Positions 26,050 through 34,226 of a stretch of DNA of 64,000 nucleotides are shown in pieces (position 1 is the first letter of the stretch; the number at the start of each line of letters is the position of its first letter). The notes under the pieces are model-generated. The model was given only the letters and a program-made list of their open reading frames with translations, ran no database searches and was not told the origin of the DNA. Source of the DNA: Bacteroidota bacterium (GTDB lineage Bacteria; Bacteroidota; Bacteroidia; Bacteroidales; Bacteroidaceae); assembly GCA_023426145.1 (NCBI GenBank), contig JAFABG010000026.1, forward strand, positions 1 through 64,000, in the 5' to 3' direction. A program made the translations under genes and the position numbers.

Positions 26050-27390
26050 ATGAAAGAAAAGGACTTGATAAATGGAAGCATCTGGCATAATATCATAGAT
26101 TTCTCGCTACCTTACCTACTCTCCTACTTCTTACAAATCTTATATGGTCTAGCCGATTTATTCATTATTGGTCAGTTTTGCGGTGTCGACAGCATAACGT
26201 CAGTCTCAATAGGTAGTCAGATCATGCACATGTTTACCGTTATCATCGTGGGGCTTGCTATGGGAACTACTGTGGTAATAGCAAGATCTGTAGGTGCAAG
26301 AGACCATAAAACGACAGCTCTTATCATCGGAAATACCATCACACTCTTTATGTTTTTTTCTATCATCATGTCCATCGGCCTTTTGTACGGGGTCGATTTT
26401 ATAGTACATTCCATATCTACCCCACAGGAAGCTGTAAATAATACAATTTCCTACCTAACAGTTTGTTTTATCGGTATCCCGTTTATTGTAGCCTACAACA
26501 TAATTGCTTCCATATTTAGAGGCATGGGAGACTCCAAAAGTCCGATGTATTTCATAACAATAGCCTGTGTCATAAATATTATTTTAGACTATGTTCTTAT
26601 TGGATTCTTTAAAATGGATGCACTCGGAGCAGCCTTAGGAACAACTCTCTCACAAACCATTAGCGTGATTATAGCTATCATTGTAATTAAACAACGTAAG
26701 GAAGGAATACGAATAACAAAAAAAGATCTAAAGCCACAACAAAGAGCAATGCAAGCTGTGCTAAAAATTGGAATTCCTGTTGCTCTGCAAGACGGTTTTA
26801 TTCAAGTCGCTTTTATCATCATTACGATAATTGCCAATGAAAGAGGGTTAAATGATGCCGCCGCTGTAGGGATTGTTGAGAAAGTAATTGGCATACTTTT
26901 CCTCATCCCATCAGCAATGTTATCTACCGTATCCGCTATTTCCGCACAAAATCTAGGAGCAGGAAAATTAAACCGGGCTCACCAAACACTTTGGAATGCT
27001 ACTTATATAGCAGTCGGCTTTGGCATTATTGCTGTTATCAGCATTCAATTCATAGCCAAACAAACAATAGGTTTATTTACCGGTGAAGAACAAGTAATTA
27101 TATTAGGCAGTCAGTACCTGAAGGGGTATGTATGGGATTGTATTTTCGCAGGAATTCATTTCTGCTTCAGTGGCTTTTTCTGTGCTTGTGGATTATCTAT
27201 CCTTTCATTTATTCATAATTCGATCTCAATAATCTGCGTACGAATACCTTGTGCCTACTTAGCATCTGCGAAATACGCTGACACCTTATTCCCGATGGGA
27301 ATATCTTCAGCTGCTGGATCTTTGATCTCCGTCTTCATTTGCATCGGCTTTTATTTATGGATGAAGAAACATTATAAGTATCAATTTTAA
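26050..27390 (+). CDS. MATE-family multidrug/Na+ antiporter
   Basis: A 446-residue integral membrane protein with about 12 hydrophobic helices, arranged as the two six-helix halves of the MATE family. The first helices contain PYLLSYFLQILYGLADLFIIG, typical of family starts, and the second half repeats the pattern (GIPVALQDGFIQVAFIIITIIAN). It probably exports drugs or metabolites using an ion gradient; the substrate is unknown. The YiiX-like lipoprotein gene starts 12 bp downstream and is probably co-transcribed. Confidence 0.9.
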   Translation: MKEKDLINGSIWHNIIDFSLPYLLSYFLQILYGLADLFIIGQFCGVDSITSVSIGSQIMHMFTVIIVGLAMGTTVVIARSVGARDHKTTALIIGNTITLFMFFSIIMSIGLLYGVDFIVHSISTPQEAVNNTISYLTVCFIGIPFIVAYNIIASIFRGMGDSKSPMYFITIACVINIILDYVLIGFFKMDALGAALGTTLSQTISVIIAIIVIKQRKEGIRITKKDLKPQQRAMQAVLKIGIPVALQDGFIQVAFIIITIIANERGLNDAAAVGIVEKVIGILFLIPSAMLSTVSAISAQNLGAGKLNRAHQTLWNATYIAVGFGIIAVISIQFIAKQTIGLFTGEEQVIILGSQYLKGYVWDCIFAGIHFCFSGFFCACGLSILSFIHNSISIICVRIPCAYLASAKYADTLFPMGISSAAGSLISVFICIGFYLWMKKHYKYQF

Positions 27391-27402
27391 AGATTAATTT
27401 CC

Positions 27403-28044
27403 ATGAAGTTAAAATACACCTTATTAATTATCACACTTATACTTTTTTCAGCCTGCAAAGCTAAAGACTATGTTCCTCAAGAAGGAGATTTAATCTTTAA
27501 AGTGGCTGCCTATTCCGATTTCTCCAAAGCCATAACAGACGCCACAGCTACACAGAGCTCTATTCAGTTTGATCACGTTGCTATAGTCGCTCTAGAAAAG
27601 GGAAAGCCATATATTATTGAAGCTTCAAGTAAAAAAGGGGTTGTAAGAACAAAATGGGAAGACTTTATATCATCTGCTACAAGCATCAATGGCAAACCCG
27701 GATTGGTGGTTATGCGCATACATAAAGAGACAAATCTTTCGCTTTCTGAAGCTGTGGCCACAGCCAACACATTCATAGGAGAAGAATATGACTGGTCATT
27801 TTATCCCGACAATGGAAAAATGTATTGTTCAGAACTTGTATATGAAAGCTTCCGCAAAACAGACGGATCGCATTTATTTACTACACAACCAATGAACTTC
27901 CGAGACACCAAAGGAAACATGCCTATTTTTTGGATCGACTTATTCAAGAAACTTGGAAAACCTATTCCAGAAGGTATACCAGGAACAAATCCAAATGAAA
28001 TGTCTAAAGACCCTGCTTTAGAAGAGATATATAGCTTTTTCTGA
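27403..28044 (+). CDS. YiiX-like lipoprotein (permuted papain/NlpC-P60 fold)
   Basis: A 213-residue lipoprotein with lipobox FSAC (Cys18). It shows the circularly permuted NlpC/P60 order: GDLIF (28-32), FDHVAIV with His58, then YCSELVYESF with Cys142. These match the YiiX/YebB group, whose members are thought to be thiol amidases or acyl-acting hydrolases of the envelope. Cys142 and His58 would be the catalytic pair. It follows the MATE gene in an apparent operon. Confidence 0.82.
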   Translation: MKLKYTLLIITLILFSACKAKDYVPQEGDLIFKVAAYSDFSKAITDATATQSSIQFDHVAIVALEKGKPYIIEASSKKGVVRTKWEDFISSATSINGKPGLVVMRIHKETNLSLSEAVATANTFIGEEYDWSFYPDNGKMYCSELVYESFRKTDGSHLFTTQPMNFRDTKGNMPIFWIDLFKKLGKPIPEGIPGTNPNEMSKDPALEEIYSFF

Positions 28045-28061
28045 TTTTGACTGATGTGGTA

Positions 28062-28769
28062 TTAAAATTCCCCATTCACACCAAGACCAAACAAAGCAAA
28101 ATCACCCAAACAAGGATCGTCAGGAAATACGGTAGATAACATAGCTGTTATTTGACGAGCATTCTTTAAGGAATAGGTTGCCACATTCGTCAACCCTAAT
28201 GCTTGCGCAACTCTACAGACATGAGTATCTAAAGGAATTATAAGATCTTTAGCATCAAAGCTTTTCCAAATTCCAAAGTCAACTTCAGAGTTTCTACGAA
28301 TCATCCAACGCAAAAACATATTCAACCTCTTCTGTGGACTTTGGGTGGACACACCAAGAAATGAACACAGTCGTACCATTGGAATGCCTGAATATTGAGC
28401 TAACGCTTCCTCTAAATTATCAAATTGCGCATAAGTCTCATATAGGTTCTTAAAATAGGAATGAAAATCTGCGTACGATAACATCCGATAAAAACTACGA
28501 GTATCTCCACAAGGGAAATCATTTTCCCACCGACAAGATAAGAGATATCGATAAGGAGAATTCCCCATCAGTTCATGTAATATCTCAGCTTTCTTCAATA
28601 TTTGAGTACGATTGCCGAAGCTCATAATTGCTGTAAGCAATCCACTAATTTCAACATCTTGCTTCAGCGTATAGCGATGGGGAAATTGCACCGGATCACT
28701 TGCGATAAATTCCGCGCAATGATAGTGATCAGCATATTTAAGGAGTTGATATTTAAGATCTTCAGTCAT
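28062..28769 (-). CDS. TIGR02757 (DUF2400) family protein
   Basis: A 235-residue cytoplasmic protein of the conserved Bacteroidetes TIGR02757 family. Family-like motifs include LLTAIMSFGNRTQILKKA, LIIPLDTHVCRVAQALGL and the C-terminal DPCLGDFALFGLGVNGEF. The LDTHV segment and helical pattern recall helix-hairpin-helix DNA glycosylases, but the biochemical role is not established. It is convergent with the YiiX-like gene, only 17 bp apart. Confidence 0.85.
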   Translation of the reverse strand: MTEDLKYQLLKYADHYHCAEFIASDPVQFPHRYTLKQDVEISGLLTAIMSFGNRTQILKKAEILHELMGNSPYRYLLSCRWENDFPCGDTRSFYRMLSYADFHSYFKNLYETYAQFDNLEEALAQYSGIPMVRLCSFLGVSTQSPQKRLNMFLRWMIRRNSEVDFGIWKSFDAKDLIIPLDTHVCRVAQALGLTNVATYSLKNARQITAMLSTVFPDDPCLGDFALFGLGVNGEF

Positions 28770-28982
28770 TCATTCGTTATCTAAAAAATATAGAATCTTT
28801 CTGCCCTTGGTTGTTACCACTTTAGCTTGCAATAATTTGAAACCAAGCTAATACTGTTTTATATAACAAACAGGACTACACTTTTTGCAAATCAGATTAA
28901 CGTTCTTTAGAAAAAGGAATAAGAAAAAACTGAGATTTCTATTTTTAGCAACATTGGACAAGTGCATATTCTTTTTAACACC

Positions 28983-28990
28983 TACCTTTG
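28983..28990 (+). promoter_or_regulatory. Promoter -7 element of the AraC/GyrI-like gene
   Basis: TACCTTTG fits TAnnTTTG and lies 23 bp before the start codon at 29014, implying a very short leader. Confidence 0.6.
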
Positions 28991-29013
28991 CAAAGTGAAA
29001 TAAATAATCAACC

Positions 29014-29871
29014 ATGGAACAGAAAAAGACAACCCAAGAAGAGTACCAAAAATGCGTAAATGCAGTCATTGATTACATCAATCTGCATTTAGGAGAAGAG
29101 ATCGACTTGAAATCACTGGCCAGAATTTCAAATTTCTCTCCTTTCTATTTCCACCGGATAATGAAAGCATTTCTCGGAGAACCGATTGGCACGTTTATCG
29201 TCTGGACGCGGACAGAAACGGCAGCGCGATTACTACGTTATTCGGATATTCCAATTACGGATATTGCATATCGCATCGGATATTCATCCCCTTCATCCCT
29301 GTCGAAAGTGTTCAAACAGTTTTATGGAATTTCACCTTTAGAGTATCGTAACAATAAAAATTTTGTAATTATGAAACCAGCTATTATCAGGCCAGATCTG
29401 GAACTGAAAAATGAAATGAAACATGTACCTGCCAGAAATGTTATTTACATCCGCTTATCGGGCGACTATAAATTGAACGATTACGGAGGTACATGGGGAC
29501 GCTTGTGTCAGTATCTTCAAGAGCAAAACAGGCAGATAGGAGATTGCAGCCCACTTTGCATTTACCACGACGACCCCAAAGTTACACCAACTGAAAAATT
29601 ACGTACTGATGTGTGTATGGTGATGCCCGAAAAAATCTCTCCGAAAGGAGACGTAGGATTCAAAATAATTCCTGCTGGCCACTATGCTATATTCCTTTAT
29701 AAAGGTCCGTATGAAAATCTACAAGCTGTATATGATACCATTTATGGAAAATATCTACCTGAAATGGAGTGTACACTTCGTGATGAAGCTAGTGCAGAGC
29801 GCTACCTGAACAATCCGTGTGAAACTAGCCCTGAAGAATTGCTAACCGAAATTTATATTCCCGTAGAATAA
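29014..29871 (+). CDS. AraC-type regulator with GyrI-like effector-binding domain
   Basis: A 285-residue regulator with the AraC double HTH at the N-terminus (residues 12-112; IDLKSLARISNFSPFYFHRI and ITDIAYRIGYSSPSSLSKVF) and a GyrI-like/SOUL-type small-molecule-binding domain at the C-terminus (about 128-285). This order matches Rob/SoxS-like multidrug sensors. It may control efflux genes such as the MATE operon nearby, but no binding site is visible. Confidence 0.9.
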   Translation: MEQKKTTQEEYQKCVNAVIDYINLHLGEEIDLKSLARISNFSPFYFHRIMKAFLGEPIGTFIVWTRTETAARLLRYSDIPITDIAYRIGYSSPSSLSKVFKQFYGISPLEYRNNKNFVIMKPAIIRPDLELKNEMKHVPARNVIYIRLSGDYKLNDYGGTWGRLCQYLQEQNRQIGDCSPLCIYHDDPKVTPTEKLRTDVCMVMPEKISPKGDVGFKIIPAGHYAIFLYKGPYENLQAVYDTIYGKYLPEMECTLRDEASAERYLNNPCETSPEELLTEIYIPVE

Positions 29872-29937
29872 AAATTATGGAAATATTATAAAGTCCCTAA
29901 GAGGAAGATAATTAAAGATTAAACAAGTATAACCCTA

Positions 29938-30012
29938 TAAAACAAAGATTGGCTACTCCTCCCGAGCAGCCAATCTTTTGTTAACCTTAAATCTAATACT
30001 TATGAAAAAAAC
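29938..30012 (-). ncRNA. Predicted small RNA, copy A of tandem pair 1
   Basis: On the minus strand a perfect -7 element TATCTTTG (30019-30026) is followed by about 75 nt. The transcript contains a conserved block (TATTAGATTTAAGGTTAAC) and ends in a 14-bp hairpin with one G-U pair (29944-29978) plus a T-rich tail. No reading frame is evident. A second copy lies about 310 bp to the right. It resembles a stand-alone regulatory RNA; I cannot assign it to a known RNA family. Confidence 0.6.
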
Positions 30013-30440
30013 ACAGTACAAAGATACTAGCTTTCAAATAAATAGCAAATTCCCCAAGAAATATCGACGAATATATAACACGGTTTAAGACAACAAAGAG
30101 AGCATTAACAATTCAGGCTTTAAATGTTAACATTTAACAGATTCATTCACAATCTAAATTGATAATGGAAGAAAAAGGGAATAAAGATAAGAATACAATA
30201 AATTAGGAATAAAAAACGAAGGAGATGAAATAAAACTCTGGAAAATTGAAGCAAAAAAAAGGCTATCTATCCCAGACAGCCAATCTTTGTTAACCTTAAA
30301 TCTAATACTATGAAAAACACAGTACAAAGGTACGGAATTCAGACTAATTTCCAAATCCACAAGAAAAAATGACCAATTTTATAACATGGTTTAATAGATA
30401 AAGCAACTCATTAACAATTTCACGTTCTAAATTAACATTA
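29944..30440. repeat. Diverged tandem duplication, period about 310 bp
   Basis: Two units, about 29944-30130 and 30261-30440, align over some 170-180 bp. They share the small-RNA core, the promoter, and a less conserved upstream part (both contain ataaca.ggttta followed by cattaacaatt). The whole gap 29872-30537 has no protein gene. Confidence 0.65.
30253..30318 (-). ncRNA. Predicted small RNA, copy B of tandem pair 1
   Basis: On the minus strand TACCTTTG (30325-30332) is a perfect -7 element. The predicted transcript of about 66 nt shares the TATTAGATTTAAGGTTAAC block with copy A. It ends in an 8-bp hairpin (30261-30281, one G-U pair) and eight consecutive T residues, a textbook terminator. 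The hairpin loop and flanks differ from copy A while the core is preserved. Confidence 0.62.
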
Positions 30441-30537
30441 TTAATTATAAGGTCGAGAAAGATTTATCGGTAATTAATCAGCAGTATTATTCAACAAACG
30501 CTAACTTTACAACGTTTTAAATATAAAGATATACTTC

Positions 30538-31707
30538 ATGATTGTCAAAACACTACTCGATACAGACCTCTATAAGTTTACTACGTCGTATGCTTATATC
30601 AAATTATTCCCTTATGCCTTAGGTACTTTCTGCTTCAATGATAGAAACGAAACAGAATATACGGAAGAATTTCTGGAAGCACTTAAAAAAGAATTCCACA
30701 ACCTAAGCAGATTGAAATTGAGCGAAGAAGAATTAGAATACATGACACGCAACTGTAGATTTCTCCCTAGAGTGTATTGGGAATGGCTGTCATCCTTTCG
30801 CTACGATCCGGAAAAAATTAATATTAGCCTCGATGATACCGGTAGACTACATATTGAAGTCAGTGACTTTCTTTATAAAGTGACACTTTATGAGGTACCT
30901 TTGCTCGCTATAGTCTCCGAAACCAGAAACAAATTTTCTTCCCACATACCCGACATGAACATGATACAAAGCAAATTGTCGGAAAAAATAGACTTGTCTA
31001 ACAATAATCAAATACGATTCTCAGAGTTCGGCACCCGAAGACGATTTTCCTTTGAGGTGCACGAAGAGGTTATCAAGCAGTTGAATAATACCGCGAAATA
31101 CTGTACCGGAACTTCAAACTGCTACTTTGCGATGAAGTATGGCATGAAAATGATGGGAACTCATCCACACGAATGGTTTATGTTCCATGGAGCACAATTT
31201 GGGTATAAACACGCCAACTACATGGCGCTAGAAAACTGGGTAAATGTATATGATGGTGACTTGGGTATTGCCTTGTCTGACACATATACTTCGGCAGCCT
31301 TTCTTACAAATTTGAGTCGAAAGCAAGCCAAATTATTCGACGGAGTACGTTGTGACTCTGGCGATGAGTTTGATTTTATTGATAAATTAATAGCACGTTA
31401 CAAAGAGCTAGGCATCGATGCAACAACCAAAACAATCGTATTTAGTAATGCTCTCGACTTTATCAAAGCACTAGATATTCAGAACTACTGCAAAGGTAAA
31501 ATACGTTGTTCTTTTGGAATCGGCACAAATCTCACCAATGATACGGGATTTGCTCCATCTAATATTGTGATGAAACTAACACAATGTAAGATGAACATCA
31601 ATCAAGGATGGAGAGAATGCATAAAATTGTCTGATGATGACGGCAAACACACTGGAAGTACAAAAGAAGTGGAAGCTTGTCTATACGAACTTCGACTGAC
31701 TAAATAA
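30538..31707 (+). CDS. pncB: Nicotinate phosphoribosyltransferase
   Basis: A 389-residue cytoplasmic enzyme of the PncB family. It converts nicotinate, PRPP and ATP to nicotinate mononucleotide in NAD salvage. Recognisable blocks are LLDTDLYKFTTSYAYIKLFP at the N-terminus, SEFGTRRRFSFEVHEEV, GTSNCYFAMKYGMKMMGTHPHEW (containing the catalytic His region) and FDGVRCDSGDEFDF. Length is typical of the family. It is monocistronic; the region upstream holds the small RNA pair. Confidence 0.95.
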   Translation: MIVKTLLDTDLYKFTTSYAYIKLFPYALGTFCFNDRNETEYTEEFLEALKKEFHNLSRLKLSEEELEYMTRNCRFLPRVYWEWLSSFRYDPEKINISLDDTGRLHIEVSDFLYKVTLYEVPLLAIVSETRNKFSSHIPDMNMIQSKLSEKIDLSNNNQIRFSEFGTRRRFSFEVHEEVIKQLNNTAKYCTGTSNCYFAMKYGMKMMGTHPHEWFMFHGAQFGYKHANYMALENWVNVYDGDLGIALSDTYTSAAFLTNLSRKQAKLFDGVRCDSGDEFDFIDKLIARYKELGIDATTKTIVFSNALDFIKALDIQNYCKGKIRCSFGIGTNLTNDTGFAPSNIVMKLTQCKMNINQGWRECIKLSDDDGKHTGSTKEVEACLYELRLTK

Positions 31708-31817
31708 AATTCAATTTATCTAATATTAAGACATTGAATGGGCTAAAACTAGCATGCTCCCATTGCACAGAAATCAAACTTTCGTGCAAAAAAAGAGCAT
31801 TCTATCCGAGATTTGTA

Positions 31818-31825
31818 TATCTTTG
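31818..31825 (+). promoter_or_regulatory. Promoter -7 element upstream of the cobalamin riboswitch
   Basis: TATCTTTG fits TAnnTTTG. The transcript would start within a few bases of the first paired stem of the riboswitch at 31830. Confidence 0.6.
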
Positions 31826-31829
31826 CGCC

Positions 31830-32011
31830 CGATTTGGTTCTCCGTCTGTAGCCAACAGACGAAGATTAAAAGGGAATCGGGTGTAAATCCCGAACAGTCC
31901 CGCTGCTGTAAAACTCTATTAATATCTTATGAATGAACTCATTCATGCCACTAGTGATGATCACCGGGAAGGCCCATAAGATAGGAGTCAGTCAGAAGAC
32001 CTGCCGAATCG
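31830..32011 (+). promoter_or_regulatory. Cobalamin (adenosylcobalamin) riboswitch
   Basis: The aptamer landmarks are present in order. A closing stem P1 forms between CGATTTGG (31830-31837) and CCGAATCG (32004-32011) with one G-U pair. The conserved core AAAGGGAATCGGGTGTAAAT is followed by CCCGAACAGTCCCGCTGCTG TAA. Further on come GCCACT and GGGAAGG, and then the B12 box around AGTCAGAAGACCTGCC (31988-32003). Such switches normally reduce expression when cobalamin is bound. It lies about 150 nt upstream of the carboxylase operon on the same strand. I see no clear intrinsic terminator between them, so control may be at translation. The rest of the 31708-32158 gap has no gene. Confidence 0.9.
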
Positions 32012-32158
32012 AACGAACATTTTTCTCTCTCGCGGATTAGGGAAAAAAATATCGCTTGTTTAGCCCCAAATCAAAAAAAACACTGTGTTTCCATAAGGTA
32101 GACTCTGTCTATAAAAGTGGAAAGGCATAAAATAAGTATGCACTTAATTTAGAAAAGT

Positions 32159-33670
32159 ATGATAAAAAGAATTTTAGTAGCCAATCGTGGTGAAATTGCC
32201 GTGAGGGTTATGCGCTCCTGCCGGGAGATGGAGATAACGAGCATTGCTATATTCTCCGAAGCAGACCGGACTGCCAAACATGTACTTTATGCCAATGAAG
32301 CATATTGCGTGGGTCCTGCCGCATCTAAAGAGAGCTATCTGAATATAGAAAAAATAATAAAAGTGGCTAAAGACTGCCACGCAGATGCGATTCATCCCGG
32401 TTATGGTTTTCTCTCAGAGAATGCTACCTTCGCAAGAAGATGCCAAGAAGAAGGAATCATCTTTATAGGACCAAATCCGGAAACAATGGAAGCCATGGGC
32501 GATAAAATTTCTGCCCGCATTAAAATGATTGAAGCCGGTGTTCCTGTTGTGCCTGGTACACAAGAGAATCTGAAAAGTGTTGAAGAAGCTGTTGAACTAT
32601 GCAACAAAATAGGCTATCCTGTGATGCTAAAGGCTTCTATGGGTGGAGGTGGAAAAGGTATGAGACTGATCCACAATGCAGAAGAGGTGGCAGAAGCTTA
32701 TACTACCGCCAAAAGTGAATCTCTCTCCTCATTTGGCGACGACACCGTTTATCTAGAAAAGTTTGTTGAGGAACCCCATCATATTGAATTTCAAATTTTA
32801 GGAGACAAGCACGGAAACGTGATCCACCTTTGCGAACGTGAATGCTCCGTACAACGTCGTAATCAGAAAATCGTAGAAGAAACACCTTCTGTTTTTGTAA
32901 CCCCGGAATTACGCCAAGAGATGGGTGAAAAAGCAGTAGCAGCTGCAAAAGCAGTAAACTATATAGGTGCTGGAACCATCGAATTTCTTGTTGACAAACA
33001 TCGCAATTATTATTTTCTTGAAATGAATACTCGTTTGCAAGTAGAGCACCCCATTACTGAACAAGTAGTAGGAGCCGACCTTGTGAAAGAACAAATCAAA
33101 GTTGCAGACGGACAAGTGCTACAACTTAAACAAGAAGATATAGAACAACGCGGACATGCCATTGAATGTCGTATCTGTGCAGAAGATACAGAAATGAACT
33201 TTATGCCTAGCCCGGGAATCATCAAACAAATCACGGAACCAAACGGAATTGGCGTACGTATTGATAGCTATGTCTATGAAGGATATGAAATCCCTATCTA
33301 TTATGATCCGATGATCGGGAAATTAATTGTCTGGGCTACTAACCGTGATTATGCCATCGAACGAATGAGACGTGTACTTCACGAATACAAACTCACAGGT
33401 GTGAAAAATAACATCAGTTATCTGCGTGCCATCATGGACACACCCGATTTTGTAGAAGGACATTACGACACAGGGTTCATTGCCAAAAACGGAGACTACC
33501 TACAACAATGCATTATGCGAACAAGCGAGCGAGCTGAAAACACAGCTATGATCGCAGCATACATGGATTACCTCATGAATCTTGAAGAAAACAAAGGAGA
33601 TGCAACCGACAATCGTCCGATTAGTAAATGGAAAGAGTTCGGATTGCATAAAGGCGTACTTCGTATCTAA
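32159..33670 (+). CDS. Biotin carboxylase subunit of an acyl-CoA carboxylase
   Basis: A 503-residue ATP-grasp enzyme that carboxylates the biotin of the partner carrier protein using bicarbonate and ATP. It begins with MIKRILVANRGEIAVRVMRS and has the glycine-rich ATP loop MGGGGKGMR (about residue 161-169), the catalytic region ECSVQRRNQKIVEE and FLEMNTRLQVEHPITE. It is the first gene of an operon with the biotin carrier (23 bp gap) and carboxyltransferase genes, downstream of the cobalamin riboswitch. It is about 50 residues longer than E. coli AccC, as in propionyl-CoA carboxylase alpha-type proteins. Confidence 0.93.
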   Translation: MIKRILVANRGEIAVRVMRSCREMEITSIAIFSEADRTAKHVLYANEAYCVGPAASKESYLNIEKIIKVAKDCHADAIHPGYGFLSENATFARRCQEEGIIFIGPNPETMEAMGDKISARIKMIEAGVPVVPGTQENLKSVEEAVELCNKIGYPVMLKASMGGGGKGMRLIHNAEEVAEAYTTAKSESLSSFGDDTVYLEKFVEEPHHIEFQILGDKHGNVIHLCERECSVQRRNQKIVEETPSVFVTPELRQEMGEKAVAAAKAVNYIGAGTIEFLVDKHRNYYFLEMNTRLQVEHPITEQVVGADLVKEQIKVADGQVLQLKQEDIEQRGHAIECRICAEDTEMNFMPSPGIIKQITEPNGIGVRIDSYVYEGYEIPIYYDPMIGKLIVWATNRDYAIERMRRVLHEYKLTGVKNNISYLRAIMDTPDFVEGHYDTGFIAKNGDYLQQCIMRTSERAENTAMIAAYMDYLMNLEENKGDATDNRPISKWKEFGLHKGVLRI

Positions 33671-33693
33671 ACTAAAAACAACAGCATTCAATT

Positions 33694-34203
33694 ATGGAAA
33701 TTCACATAGGAGATCGCGTGGCCGATATAGAATTGGTCAGCAAAGAAGACAATAAAGTTGTATTGACCATTGACGGTAAAACATTCGAAGCAGATGTAGT
33801 GATGGCAGAAAATGGCACTTGCAACATTCTGATGGATGGACTTAGCTCTAATGCACAATTGATTCGTAGAGAAAACGGGAAAAGCTATAAAGTAAATACT
33901 CACTATAGCAGTTTCAATGTGGATATTGTAGACAGTCAGGCAAAATATCTGCGCATGCGCAAAAAAGGTGAAGACGAACAAAACGATCGTATCACTTCGC
34001 CAATGCCAGGAAAAGTAGTCAAAATACCTGTGACAGTAGGCCAAGAAATGAAAGCCGGAGATACAGTTATTGTGATTGAAGCGATGAAAATGCAGAGCAA
34101 TTATAAAGTAACTTCAGATTGCCGTATCAAAGATATATTGGTTCAAGAGGGTGATAATATCACCGGAGACCAAACATTAATAACAGTGGAACCGATTGCA
34201 TAA
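33694..34203 (+). CDS. Biotin carboxyl carrier protein of the carboxylase
   Basis: A 169-residue carrier. The N-terminal part is unique to this family and the C-terminal 75 residues form the biotinyl domain. The biotinylation motif is EAMKM with Lys132 as the acceptor, preceded by the conserved SPMPGKVVK. It shuttles carboxybiotin between the biotin carboxylase upstream and the carboxyltransferase 23 bp downstream. Confidence 0.93.
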   Translation: MEIHIGDRVADIELVSKEDNKVVLTIDGKTFEADVVMAENGTCNILMDGLSSNAQLIRRENGKSYKVNTHYSSFNVDIVDSQAKYLRMRKKGEDEQNDRITSPMPGKVVKIPVTVGQEMKAGDTVIVIEAMKMQSNYKVTSDCRIKDILVQEGDNITGDQTLITVEPIA

Positions 34204-34226
34204 TATTATATAGAAATAATTGCATT

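Noticed and set aside
31754..31936. Short frame overlapping the cobalamin riboswitch
   Set aside because: The region is explained by the promoter and aptamer structure; the frame has no ribosome site and no protein-like composition.
33688..34044. 118-residue Cys/Phe/Tyr-rich frame antisense to the biotin carrier gene
   Set aside because: Its odd composition and complete overlap with a conserved gene indicate a shadow frame.
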